Source: Anaerolineales bacterium (lineage in GTDB: Bacteria > Chloroflexota > Anaerolineae > Anaerolineales > Villigracilaceae). From it: DNA of 64,000 nucleotides. The notes under the pieces were generated by a model. It had not been told where the DNA came from. It did not search any database and saw nothing but the letters and a program-made list of their open reading frames with translations. The position numbers and the translations under genes were made by a program. This document shows positions 28,315 to 36,456 of this stretch, piece by piece. Each line of letters starts with the position of its first letter. Positions within the stretch are counted from its first letter, which is position 1. The stretch spans positions 1-64,000 of the forward strand of contig JAFGSI010000043.1 in NCBI GenBank assembly GCA_016934715.1. Direction: 5' to 3'.

Positions 28315-30759
28315 TCAGACCACGATGTTGATCAGCTTTTTCTGCGCCACGATAACCTTGCGGGGCGGCCTGCCTTCCAGGTATTTCTGGACGGCCTCGC
28401 TGGCCAGGGCGGCGGCTTTGATCTGCTCGTCGGTCGCATCGGCAGGGACGACCAGCCGGTCGCGCAGTTTGCCGTTGACCTGCACCGGGATGGTGATTTC
28501 GTCCTCTTTGGCGGCTTCCTCGTCCAACTGTGGCCAAGGCTGTTGGTGAATGGAATAGGGTTTCTTGAGCGCCATGACCCACAGTTCCTCGGCGATGTGC
28601 GGCGCCACCGGGGCCAGCATGCGCAGGTAGTAGTCCTGCGCCTCGGCCCATTCGGCCGTGCTGCCCACACCGGCCTCGCGCAGCCGGACCATTTCGTTCA
28701 ACAGCTCCATTAATGAAGAGATGATCGTGTTGAATTCGAACTGGCCATAGTCCCTGGTGACCCGCTGAAGGATCTGGTGGACCTTGCGGCGCAGGGCCCG
28801 GGCGGCGGCGGCATCCTTCCCGGCCGGGGCGGGGTCGCTGAACAGGCTCCAGGTGCGGTTGAGCCAGCGGACGACGCCCTGGATGTTCTCGGTGTTCCAG
28901 GTCCCGCCCTCGCTCCAGCGATAGGCGAACATCAGGTAGGTTCGCACGGCGTCGGCACCGTACAGGTGCACCTGCTCGTCGGGGTCGATGACGTTGCCGC
29001 GGCTCTTGGACATCCGCTGCCCGTCGGGGCCCAGGATCTGACCCTGGTTGCGCAGCTGGAGCATCGGCTCGTGGCCCTCGGTCACGCCGCAGTCGCGCAT
29101 CGCCTTGTGGAAGAAGCGCGTGTAGATCAGGTGCATGGTGGCATGCTCGGCTCCGCCGGTGTAGGTGTCGACCGGCATCCAGTAGTCGTACTCCCTGGGG
29201 TCGAATGGCCCCTTGTCAAAATGCGGGCTCAGGTAGCGCAGGTGATACCATGACGAACACATGAAGGTATCCATCGTGTCGGTGTCGCGCTGGGCCTGCT
29301 TGCCGCAGATCGGGCAGGTTGTCTTAGACCAGGTCGGGTGCAGCTTGAGCGGGCTCTGGCCGGTGGGCAGCCACTCGACGTCCTCCGGCAGGGTCACCGG
29401 CAGCTGGTCATCGGGGACTGGCACCTGGCCGTGTTCCGGGCAGGTGACGATCGGGATCGGCGCGCCCCAGTAGCGCTGCCGGCTGATGGTCCAGTCGCGC
29501 AGGCGGTAGGAGACAGCGGCTTCCCCGCGGCCGGTCTCTTCCAGCCAGCGGATCGCAACTTTGACCGACTGGCCATCGCCCTTGCCGGCCGGGATCCCGT
29601 TCCAGGGTTCCGAGTTGACCACCGTTCCGTCGCCGGGCCAGGCTGCCTCGAGCGGCTGCCCGTCCCAGTCGGGCGGAGCGATGACCACCGGGATCGGCAG
29701 GTCGTATTTCCTGGCGAAGGCGAAGTCGCGCTCGTCGTGGGCCGGGACGGCCATGATGGCGCCCGTGCCGTAGGTCATCATGACATAGTCGGCGACCCAG
29801 ATCGGGATGCGGGCGTCGTTGACCGGGTTGATGGCGTAAGCACCGGTGAAGACGCCGGTCTTCTCCTTCTCGGTCGACTCGCGATCGACATCGGTCTGGC
29901 GGGCGGCCTGGGCGGCGTAGGCCGAGACCTCAGCCCGCTGCTCAGGGACCGTCAGCTTCTCGACCAGCGGATGCTCGGGAGCCAGGACCATGAAGGTGGC
30001 TCCGAAGAGCGTGTCGGGGCGGGTGGTGAAGACTTCCATCGCGTCGCCCTGTTCGGAGTGGAAAATAACGCTGGCGCCCTCCGAGCGGTGGATCCAGTTG
30101 GTCTGCATGTCGACGACCATCTGCGGCCAGTCCAGGCCGTCAAAGTTCAACAACTCCTCGGCATATTTCGTCGTGCGGAAATACCATTGGTCCAGGTCCT
30201 TCTTGACCACCGGGGTCTTGCAGCGTTCGCAGTGCCGATCATCGCCCCAGACCTGTTCGCGGGCCAGGGTCGTGTTGCAGTTCGGGCACCAGTCGACCTG
30301 GGCCTGTTTTTTATAAGCCAGGCCCTTCTTGAACAATTGGATGAAGAACCACTGGGTCCAGTGGTAGTACTCCGGGTCGCTGGAGACGGTTTCACGCCGC
30401 CAGTCCCACATGGCGCCCATCGAGCGCAGCTGCTTGCGCATGTTCTCGATGTTCTTGTAGGTCCGCGCCATGGGATGGATACCGTCCTTGATGGCGGCGT
30501 TCTCGGCCGGCAGGCCAAAGGCGTCAAAGCCGATCGGGAACATGACATTGTAGCCGCGCATGCGCATGTAGCGCGCCCGGGCATCCGAGGGGGTCATCGC
30601 ATACCAGTGACCGATGTGCAGGTCACCGGAGGGATAGGGCAGCATGGTCAGGGCGTAGTGCTTGGGCCGACGCTCGTCGATGTCGGCGTGGTACAGCCCG
30701 TCGGCCTCCCACTGCGCCTGCCATTTTGATTCGATTTTTGAAGGAATGTAGTCGCTCAT
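28315..30759 (-). CDS. leuS: Leucyl-tRNA synthetase
   Basis: 814 aa class Ia synthetase charging tRNA-Leu. HIGH motif in PYPSGDLHIGHWYAM, zinc-type cysteines WCPNCNTTLA and CERCKTP, the editing domain with GTGAIMAVPAHDERDF, KMSKS motif as QRMSKSRGNVIDPD and an anticodon-binding C-terminus ending in VIVAQKKLINIVV. The ATG has AAGGAT 5 nt upstream. It is controlled by a T-box leader and a possible leader peptide, both on the same strand. Confidence 0.98.
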   Translation of the reverse strand: MSDYIPSKIESKWQAQWEADGLYHADIDERRPKHYALTMLPYPSGDLHIGHWYAMTPSDARARYMRMRGYNVMFPIGFDAFGLPAENAAIKDGIHPMARTYKNIENMRKQLRSMGAMWDWRRETVSSDPEYYHWTQWFFIQLFKKGLAYKKQAQVDWCPNCNTTLAREQVWGDDRHCERCKTPVVKKDLDQWYFRTTKYAEELLNFDGLDWPQMVVDMQTNWIHRSEGASVIFHSEQGDAMEVFTTRPDTLFGATFMVLAPEHPLVEKLTVPEQRAEVSAYAAQAARQTDVDRESTEKEKTGVFTGAYAINPVNDARIPIWVADYVMMTYGTGAIMAVPAHDERDFAFARKYDLPIPVVIAPPDWDGQPLEAAWPGDGTVVNSEPWNGIPAGKGDGQSVKVAIRWLEETGRGEAAVSYRLRDWTISRQRYWGAPIPIVTCPEHGQVPVPDDQLPVTLPEDVEWLPTGQSPLKLHPTWSKTTCPICGKQAQRDTDTMDTFMCSSWYHLRYLSPHFDKGPFDPREYDYWMPVDTYTGGAEHATMHLIYTRFFHKAMRDCGVTEGHEPMLQLRNQGQILGPDGQRMSKSRGNVIDPDEQVHLYGADAVRTYLMFAYRWSEGGTWNTENIQGVVRWLNRTWSLFSDPAPAGKDAAAARALRRKVHQILQRVTRDYGQFEFNTIISSLMELLNEMVRLREAGVGSTAEWAEAQDYYLRMLAPVAPHIAEELWVMALKKPYSIHQQPWPQLDEEAAKEDEITIPVQVNGKLRDRLVVPADATDEQIKAAALASEAVQKYLEGRPPRKVIVAQKKLINIVV

Positions 30760-30850
30760 TCTTTATCCTTGGGTAGAGTTCGGCGTTGAAGTTCACCGCG
30801 CACAGCTGATGGTCGCTGGTCGCCAGGAATTTGGCTTCGCGGTTCAGGGT

Positions 30851-30931
30851 TCAGGCAAAAAGATCCCCGGCGCGGAGGCGGACGAGAAGGCAGGGTCGGA
30901 TCTCCGATCTGGTTCTGGAGTTCTCGTACAT
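30851..30931 (-). CDS. Small leader ORF (26 aa) between T-box and leuS
   Basis: ATG at 30931 is preceded by AGGAGG with ideal 6-nt spacing, and the ORF runs to TGA at 30851. The peptide contains the Leu-rich stretch CLLVRLRAGDLFA (four Leu in 26 residues). It lies downstream of the T-box terminator and about 90 nt before leuS. It may be a leader peptide adding translational or attenuation control; a chance ORF with a good ribosome-binding site is the alternative. Confidence 0.5.
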   Translation of the reverse strand: MYENSRTRSEIRPCLLVRLRAGDLFA

Positions 30932-30998
30932 ACTGGGCCTCCTTTCGTGGCCGGGGGCAACAACGCTTCGCCCCAGAGAGATCTGGCTCGCAATCCCA

Positions 30999-31266
30999 TA
31001 TAAAAAATCCTTCCTCCACTCAGGGACGAAGGAAATCTCCGCGGTACCACCCCGAATTACGTTCCACTTGCGAACGTCGCTCGTGCGCAGTAACGGGCGT
31101 GCCCGGTGCCGGCTAATAGGTTTCACCGGCACAGTCTGCCTCGGGGGCAGCAGGCGAGTTCGGTCTATTCGGCGCTCCCGCTGGCGCCTTGCCGGGCTTC
31201 CACCTCGCTCTCCCGACTCGCTGACGGGATGACCTACTACTCCTGCCATGACCGTAAGTGTGAATT
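30999..31266 (-). promoter_or_regulatory. T-box riboswitch controlling leuS
   Basis: The minus strand carries the T-box core GGTGGTACCGCGG (31051-31039). This is followed by a terminator: stem 31032-31024 with 31017-31009, one mismatch, then ATTTTTT. Upstream is a Stem I region with GGTGGAAGCC and GTAGTAGG elements. In the expected specifier position a CTC (Leu) triplet is at 31158-31156 within GAACTCGCC. Uncharged tRNA-Leu would pair with the specifier and the UGG of the T-box and favour the antiterminator, switching leuS on. The specifier assignment is by position only. Confidence 0.9.
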
Positions 31267-31272
31267 TTGCTG

Positions 31273-31278
31273 ATTATA
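31273..31278 (-). promoter_or_regulatory. -10 box of the T-box/leuS transcript
   Basis: Consensus TATAAT on the minus strand just before the T-box. The -35 position falls inside the palindrome at 31282-31309 and is poor (TTAGCT at 18 bp). Confidence 0.55.
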
Positions 31279-31281
31279 GCA

Positions 31282-31309
31282 CATTCGCGATTAAGGAGCT
31301 AATCGCGAA
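31282..31309. repeat. Perfect 11-bp palindrome between tRNA-Ala and the leuS promoter
   Basis: Arms ATTCGCGATTA and TAATCGCGAAT with a 6-nt loop. It overlaps the expected -35 of the leuS promoter and lies 8 bp after the tRNA. It could be a tRNA-operon terminator lacking a T-run, a processing signal or an operator. Confidence 0.7.
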
Positions 31310-31316
31310 TGAAAGG

Positions 31317-31389
31317 TGGACCCAGAGGGATTCGAACCCTCGACCTTCTCAATGCCATTGAGACGCGCTCCCAACTGCGCTATGGGCCC
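31317..31389 (-). tRNA. tRNA-Ala (anticodon GGC)
   Basis: 73-nt cloverleaf: acceptor GGGCCCA/TGGGTCC, D-arm GCGC/GCGC, anticodon stem TCTCA/TGAGA with loop ATGGCAT, T-arm GAGGG/CCCTC with TTCGAAT, discriminator A. The 3' CCA is not encoded (CC then T). Confidence 0.93.
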
Positions 31390-31412
31390 ATGTTCGGTTG
31401 TCTGTAGCCAGG

Positions 31413-31485
31413 TGGACCTGAGGGGATTCGAACCCCTGACCTCCTCAGTGCGATTGAGGCGCGCTCCCAACTGCGCTACAGGCCC
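31413..31485 (-). tRNA. tRNA-Ala (anticodon CGC)
   Basis: 73-nt cloverleaf: acceptor GGGCCTG/CAGGTCC, anticodon stem CCTCA/TGAGG with loop ATCGCAC, T-arm AGGGG/CCCCT, discriminator A, CCA not encoded. It lies 23 bp ahead of the GGC isoacceptor in the same transcript, and the D-arms are identical, suggesting duplication. Confidence 0.93.
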
Positions 31486-31503
31486 GCTCGAGGGGCGACG
31501 GCT

Positions 31504-31532
31504 ATTCTACCTGAGGCAGGGAAGGATGTCAA
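31504..31532 (-). promoter_or_regulatory. Promoter of the tRNA-Ala pair
   Basis: On the minus strand consensus TTGACA (31532-31527), a 17-bp spacer and TAGAAT (31509-31504), 18 bp before the first tRNA. Confidence 0.85.
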
Positions 31533-31650
31533 GCACGCCTGCAGGGAAGTTTTCCTGAAAATCGGGGCTGTGCATTGTTCCAAGGGGCCTGGTCATGGAT
31601 CCTGGTGCGTGAACGTGGACCCGGAATGGGTGCATGGCGAGAGCTCCCGT

Positions 31651-31965
31651 TCAGGTTCCCGTGCTGAAATCCGGATTGTCAAAGCGCCCGGTGGGCGTTT
31701 CCCAATCCACGGAGCATGCATCGACCTGGGAGGCGCGCGGCCCGATCGCGACTGCCTCGGCGAAGCGCTCCAGCCGCGGCCGCGGCCCCTCGGCGGCGAC
31801 CTCGACCCGGTCGTAGCCGACATTGCGGGCCCAGGCCCGCACTCCCAATTGTACAGCGTTGTGGATCACGTAGGCTCGGAAGCCCACCCCCTGGACGCGC
31901 CCGGTCACCCAGATGTGGACCCGGCTCTCCTCCTGGCTGTGCGCGTCAGGCTGCCGATCTGTCAT
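31651..31965 (-). CDS. acyP: Acylphosphatase
   Basis: 104 aa. Hydrolyses acyl phosphates such as acetyl phosphate. Phosphate-binding loop WVTGRVQGVGFRAYV with its catalytic Arg, and the Asn in ARNVGYDRVEV. An 18-residue polar N-terminal extension precedes the fold. The start overlaps the end of the protease gene by 20 bp. Confidence 0.93.
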   Translation of the reverse strand: MTDRQPDAHSQEESRVHIWVTGRVQGVGFRAYVIHNAVQLGVRAWARNVGYDRVEVAAEGPRPRLERFAEAVAIGPRASQVDACSVDWETPTGRFDNPDFSTGT

Positions 31966-33166
31966 CGGACGCCTCTCGTTTCTCCTGGGCCCTGGTCTGT
32001 TTGCGCATATACCAGAGCGGGACGATCAACACCAGGGCCAGCAGGACAATGAAGGGAGCCAGGTTGCCGAGGACCACCGAGCTGATATCCTCGCCCAGCA
32101 CCTCCTGCCGCCAGCGCAGGTCCAGCTGCGAAAGCGGTATCCCCAGGGCCCGGGCGGCCCCCTGTTCACAGTTGATCCCGTCGGCGTAAGCGTCCATCAG
32201 CGCCTGCAGGCCCTGGGCCCCGTAGGTATTGTGCAGGTAGCGGACGAAGGATGCCGATTGCGCGTAGGCCAGGATGGCATTCGAGGCGTCCTGAGGAAAG
32301 GGACCGCACAGGTCGTTGAGGGGAATCAGGTTCTTGTTCTGGCTGGCGATATCGAGGATGTGGCCATAGTCGGCGTTGGGGTACAGCTCGGCCATCGTCG
32401 CTACCCCTTCTCGCAGCCAGGTGGGCAGGTTGTAATACTGCGGGCCCATCTGACGGTAGAGCAGCACGTGGGCCATTTCATGCGGGATATGGCGTTCCAT
32501 TTCGATCGACTGGCCCGGCTCGGGGGCGATCGAGACCAGCACGATGCCCAGGTCGGGGCTGGCGTGACCGGCGAGCCAGGTCTGACCGCCCAGGTTGAGA
32601 ACGCTCTGTACGTCGGCAGCGGAGGCGTAGATGTAAATGTCGATCGGTGTGCTCAGATCAACACGGAACAGGGCGTTGATCGATTGCAGGCTGCGCTGGG
32701 CCGTGTTGAAGGCTGCCTGACCGAAGGGCGTGTCACCGGCGTACCAGTGGACCCGCACACCGGCATCCCCGTAGGTCTGCCAGGGTGGGCGATTGTCGGA
32801 ATAGACGAAGTTATAGGGTGGGCTGTCGTAGACCTGATCGGGTCCCAGCAGGACCCGGTACCAGAAGACCACCGTGGCGAACGGGCGCAGCTGGCCCTGG
32901 CTGATCCAGTGCTCATGGACGACCGTCCCGTCCGGATTCACGACCAGCGGGGCAATACGGGCGCTCTGATCGCCCTCTGCCTGGAAGACGATGTAGGCTT
33001 CCAGGATCGGGGTCGGGGCCTCGATGCGGGCCGAGAAGATGACCACTTCCCCGTAGCCATACTGCACATTGACATCGGTTACGGTGACCCCGGACTGCGC
33101 CCGGGCCGGCCCGGTCAGGCCGAAGAGCAGTCCGGCCGAGACGAGGATGGTGAGGATGCGGCGCAT
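31946..33166 (-). CDS. Secreted/membrane-anchored peptidase-MA-like zinc metalloprotease
   Basis: 406 aa. Signal peptide ending ARAQS (about residue 25), a beta-rich region, then a gluzincin domain with zinc motif HEMAH (229-233) and a downstream Glu in WLREGVATMAE. A C-terminal membrane helix (about 365-385) is followed by a charged tail. The catalytic domain would face outward. Substrate unknown. The AEC transporter stop is 1 bp upstream, so the two are co-transcribed. Confidence 0.85.
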   Translation of the reverse strand: MRRILTILVSAGLLFGLTGPARAQSGVTVTDVNVQYGYGEVVIFSARIEAPTPILEAYIVFQAEGDQSARIAPLVVNPDGTVVHEHWISQGQLRPFATVVFWYRVLLGPDQVYDSPPYNFVYSDNRPPWQTYGDAGVRVHWYAGDTPFGQAAFNTAQRSLQSINALFRVDLSTPIDIYIYASAADVQSVLNLGGQTWLAGHASPDLGIVLVSIAPEPGQSIEMERHIPHEMAHVLLYRQMGPQYYNLPTWLREGVATMAELYPNADYGHILDIASQNKNLIPLNDLCGPFPQDASNAILAYAQSASFVRYLHNTYGAQGLQALMDAYADGINCEQGAARALGIPLSQLDLRWRQEVLGEDISSVVLGNLAPFIVLLALVLIVPLWYMRKQTRAQEKREASDDRSAA

Positions 33167-33167
33167 G

Positions 33168-34082
33168 TCATCTGCCTCCCAGGAGATAGATCAGCGGCGT
33201 GAGCGTGAACGGGCTCAGGATGGTGCTGAAGAAGACCACCGAGGTGACCAGTTTCGGCTCGACGTCGTACTCGCTGGCCAGGACGGTGGTCAGCACGGCG
33301 GTGGGCATGCTCACCTGGGTAATGCCGGCCTGGCGAGCGGCTCCTTCGAGGCCGAAGAGTCCGGCCATCCCGCTGCCGACCAGCGGTCCGCCCAGCAGGC
33401 GCATGCCGATCGCCAATCCCATCGCCAGGAGATGCTGGCTGCGCACCGACTGCGACAGTTCCAGGCCCAGGATCAGGATCATGCCCGGGATGGCGCCCCC
33501 GGCCAGCAGGTCGACGCTGCGCTCGATGGGCAGCGGCAGTCGCCAGCCGGTCTGCATGATCAGCAGGGCGGCGGCCAGGGCGTAGAGGGTCGGGATCTTG
33601 AGCAGCCCCAGCAGGGCCTGTTTGATGTCCATGTGGCCAAGCGAGACCCAGAAGATGCCGATCGAGTTGATCAGGATCGCCGACGTGATATAGTGGATGC
33701 TGGCGTAGGTCAGCGCCTCGGCCCCGAAGGCGAAGGAGACCAGCGGCAGGCCGTAGTTGCCGCTGTTGGTGACGAAGGCAGTCAGGACGACGGCGATCAG
33801 GACCGGGCGGGGCAGACGCAGCAGATACCCGACCAGGAAGGTCAACAGCCCGACCGTCAGCATGCTGGCGGCGGCAAAGCCCATCATCAGGCCGATCCTG
33901 TCCAGTTCGAGCTGGCTGGTGGTCAGCAGCTGGAAGATCAGCGCCGGGCTAAGAATGTAGAAGACCACCCGCCCCAGCGTGCGGGGCTCGACCCGGGTCA
34001 GTTTTCCGAGAGTGAATCCGGCGGCCGTGATGAGCAGGATCGGCAGCAGGTTGTTGACGAAGATAAGAAGCAGTTCGATCAA
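33168..34082 (-). CDS. AEC-family (auxin efflux carrier-like) permease
   Basis: 304 aa with about ten hydrophobic helices in the AEC layout: an N-terminal NNLLPILLITAAGFTLGKL, the central crossover TAFVTNSGNYGLPLVSFAFG with its conserved Asn/Gly, and the late helix GITQVSMPTAVLTTVLASEY. Members move malate, amino acids or similar anions; the substrate is undetermined. It is coupled to the protease gene downstream. Confidence 0.88.
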   Translation of the reverse strand: MIELLLIFVNNLLPILLITAAGFTLGKLTRVEPRTLGRVVFYILSPALIFQLLTTSQLELDRIGLMMGFAAASMLTVGLLTFLVGYLLRLPRPVLIAVVLTAFVTNSGNYGLPLVSFAFGAEALTYASIHYITSAILINSIGIFWVSLGHMDIKQALLGLLKIPTLYALAAALLIMQTGWRLPLPIERSVDLLAGGAIPGMILILGLELSQSVRSQHLLAMGLAIGMRLLGGPLVGSGMAGLFGLEGAARQAGITQVSMPTAVLTTVLASEYDVEPKLVTSVVFFSTILSPFTLTPLIYLLGGR

Positions 34083-34239
34083 GATAGCCTCGATGAGAGG
34101 TCAGACGTTCTCGATCCTGAGCCCGGACCTCACGTGCGGTTGAAGGGGATTGGCAACCCCGTTCTGCGGGATGGCAGATCCTGCACTAACCGGGAAGTCA
34201 GCGGGTCGGCCTGGGTACCATGCTTTCAAAGTGGTGGGC

Positions 34240-35235
34240 CTATTCCGTCGTATCGTCGTCCTCGTCGGCGTCGATGTCGAACAGGTCGAAGAGGGCGATG
34301 TCGTCGGTTAAGGCCAGGTTGTCGAGGGCCTCGGCCAGGAACTCAGCCTCCTCGTCGTCCGTCTCAAGTTCGAGCAGTTCTTCGAGCCGTTCGCGGATCC
34401 CCTCGCCGCCGATCTGTGACAGTGCCCAGACGATCTCGCGGCGGGCGGCCGGGTCTTCTTCATCGGCCAGCAGGTCGAACAAGGCCGTCCGGGCGGACCG
34501 CAAACCCAGTTCGCCGGCCGCCTCGATCGCCTCCAGGCGGATTTCTTCGCGCGGGTTGTGCAAATTGGCGAGCACCTGTTTCGACCAGCGCTCGTCACCC
34601 GAACGGCCCATGGCGTACAGGGCGCTGACCTTCCAGAGCGGATCGTCCTCGTGGTAGGCGGCTTCGATCAGGGCCGGGACTTCGTCCCGGCTCGAATTGC
34701 CCAGCGCCTCCAGGGCCCGTCGCCGCACCAGGACCGACGGCCCGTCACCGACGACGGCCAGCAGGCTATCCTCCAGCCGGTGGTGGATCTCGGTCGGGAT
34801 TTTCTCCAGCTCACCCAGGAAGACGAACTCTCCCAACGCGGTGGCGGCAGCGGCGCGCACGTCTGGATCATCGTCCTGGGCCAGCAGGTCGAGCAGGGCC
34901 GGCACCAGGCGGTGGTTCTCGCATTCGTGCAGCAGGCAGACGGCCAGGCGGCGCACCGGAGCCTCCGGGTCGCCCAGAAGCGCCTGGGCCAGGGCTTCAA
35001 AGGATACCAGGGTGTCGGTGTCGAGCAGAATCCCCAGATCTTCGAGCAGGGCGACCTTGCGCCACAGAGAAACCTGCGGCCAGGTCTTCCTGACTGCTTC
35101 CAGTTCGGCCGGTGCGAGGTCGGAGAAGCGCCTCAGGTGGCGAGCCGGGAAGGGGGTCTTTTCGTCAAGCAGGGCTGCAACGATCGTCTCGAAGGGAACT
35201 TCTTCAATCTCGATGGGGGCTTCTTCTTTAGCCAT
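34240..35235 (-). CDS. HEAT-repeat protein
   Basis: 331 aa made of about six HEAT repeats (for example DPEAPVRRLAVCLLHE, DDPDVRAAAATALGEF, NPREEIRLEAIEAAGEL, DPAARREIVWALSQIG) between an acidic N-terminus and a very acidic C-terminal tail (DIDADEDDD). Such solenoids bind partner proteins; the partner here is unknown. It starts 7 bp after the site-2 protease stop, so it may serve that protease or simply share its transcript. Confidence 0.85.
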   Translation of the reverse strand: MAKEEAPIEIEEVPFETIVAALLDEKTPFPARHLRRFSDLAPAELEAVRKTWPQVSLWRKVALLEDLGILLDTDTLVSFEALAQALLGDPEAPVRRLAVCLLHECENHRLVPALLDLLAQDDDPDVRAAAATALGEFVFLGELEKIPTEIHHRLEDSLLAVVGDGPSVLVRRRALEALGNSSRDEVPALIEAAYHEDDPLWKVSALYAMGRSGDERWSKQVLANLHNPREEIRLEAIEAAGELGLRSARTALFDLLADEEDPAARREIVWALSQIGGEGIRERLEELLELETDDEEAEFLAEALDNLALTDDIALFDLFDIDADEDDDTTE

Positions 35236-35242
35236 GATTCTC

Positions 35243-36337
35243 TTACGGGAGGTTAATGGTCACCGGGTCGATGAAGTCGGCAATGTAGAAATAGCCCATC
35301 ACGGCGATGGCGATCAGGAAGCCGATCCCGTGCAGGGCCGTCTCGAAGCGAGGCGAGACCCGCCAGCGGAAGATCAGTTCGATCAGGGCGAAGAAGATCC
35401 GCCCGCCGTCGAGGGCCGGGAAGGGCAGCAGGTTGAAGACTGCCACGGTGATGGTCAGGGAGATGATGATGCTGAGGGTGTAATAGGTCGGCATGGCCGG
35501 ATCGGCCGGGCCTTCTGGCTGGCGGCTCTCCACGTCGCGCTCGACCGACTGCTGGAACAGGTTCCAGATGCTGCGCGGTCCGCCGATGGCAGCCTCGTCG
35601 GTTGAGAGTGTCCCGGCGATCAGGCGCCCGGGCAGGGACAGGATCTGGCCGACGGCCTCGCCGGTGGCCTGCAGGCTGTAGCCGACCGTCTCGAAGATCG
35701 ACTTCATCGGCCGGTAATCTGTACGGGTCAGGATCCCCATCCGGCCCTGGCCGGGTGGCGGGTCGAGGCGTGGGACGAGCGTTACAACAACCTGTTCTTC
35801 GCCGCGCAGCAGGGTTACGGCAATCTGCTCTCCAGCGTGTTCCGTGGTGTAGGCCTGGACTTCGGTGATGCTGTGGATCTCCTGGTCGTCGACCAACAGG
35901 ATGACGTCCCCGGGCTGCATGGATGCTGCTGCGGCTGGCGAGTCGGGATCGACTTCTTCGATTGACACCCTGTCGGGCACGCCGATCTGGGCGTACAGGA
36001 TGGCGAAGATGATCACTGCGGTCAGCAGGTTCATCGTCGCCCCGGCCACCAGCACCAGGACGCGCTTCCATGCCGGGGAGGCTGCCAGGCCGCCGGGAAT
36101 GTCGGGGTTGTCTTCGCCTTTCGGGCGCACGAAACCACCCAGCGGGATCCAGTTGAGGGTAAAGCGCGTCCCCCTCCAGGTAAAGAGGGTCAGCATGCGT
36201 GGCGGGAAACCGATACCGAACTCATCGACTTCAATTTTCAAAAGGCGGGCGGCAACGAAATGCCCGAACTCGTGGACCAGGATGATGCCGGCGAAGACCA
36301 GCACGAAGGTCAGGCCTCCCAGGATACCAGTACTCAT
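35243..36337 (-). CDS. rseP: Site-2 protease (RseP/M50 family)
   Basis: 364 aa intramembrane zinc protease. HEFGH at residues 22-26 in the first helix, one PDZ domain (about 115-200; DSPAAAASMQPGDVILLVDD), and the third-ligand motif NLLPFPALDGGR near residue 315. Cleaves anti-sigma factors or remnant signal peptides in the membrane in its family. The start MSTGILGG was chosen because GGAGAGG lies just upstream and the conserved first helix begins there. Confidence 0.93.
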   Translation of the reverse strand: MSTGILGGLTFVLVFAGIILVHEFGHFVAARLLKIEVDEFGIGFPPRMLTLFTWRGTRFTLNWIPLGGFVRPKGEDNPDIPGGLAASPAWKRVLVLVAGATMNLLTAVIIFAILYAQIGVPDRVSIEEVDPDSPAAAASMQPGDVILLVDDQEIHSITEVQAYTTEHAGEQIAVTLLRGEEQVVVTLVPRLDPPPGQGRMGILTRTDYRPMKSIFETVGYSLQATGEAVGQILSLPGRLIAGTLSTDEAAIGGPRSIWNLFQQSVERDVESRQPEGPADPAMPTYYTLSIIISLTITVAVFNLLPFPALDGGRIFFALIELIFRWRVSPRFETALHGIGFLIAIAVMGYFYIADFIDPVTINLP

Positions 36338-36456
36338 AGAAACCTCTCCGGTTTGAAATGGAAAAAGTGTGTGCCCTGCAGTGCGAGCGCGCTCATTATA
36401 TCCCTTTTCCATTAAAAACTGCGAAGAACGGATTGGCGGCCGCCCGGCGGCCTCTG

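Noticed and set aside
29338-30729. 463-codon plus-strand ORF
   Set aside because: Antisense to leuS, whose HIGH and KMSKS motifs are intact.
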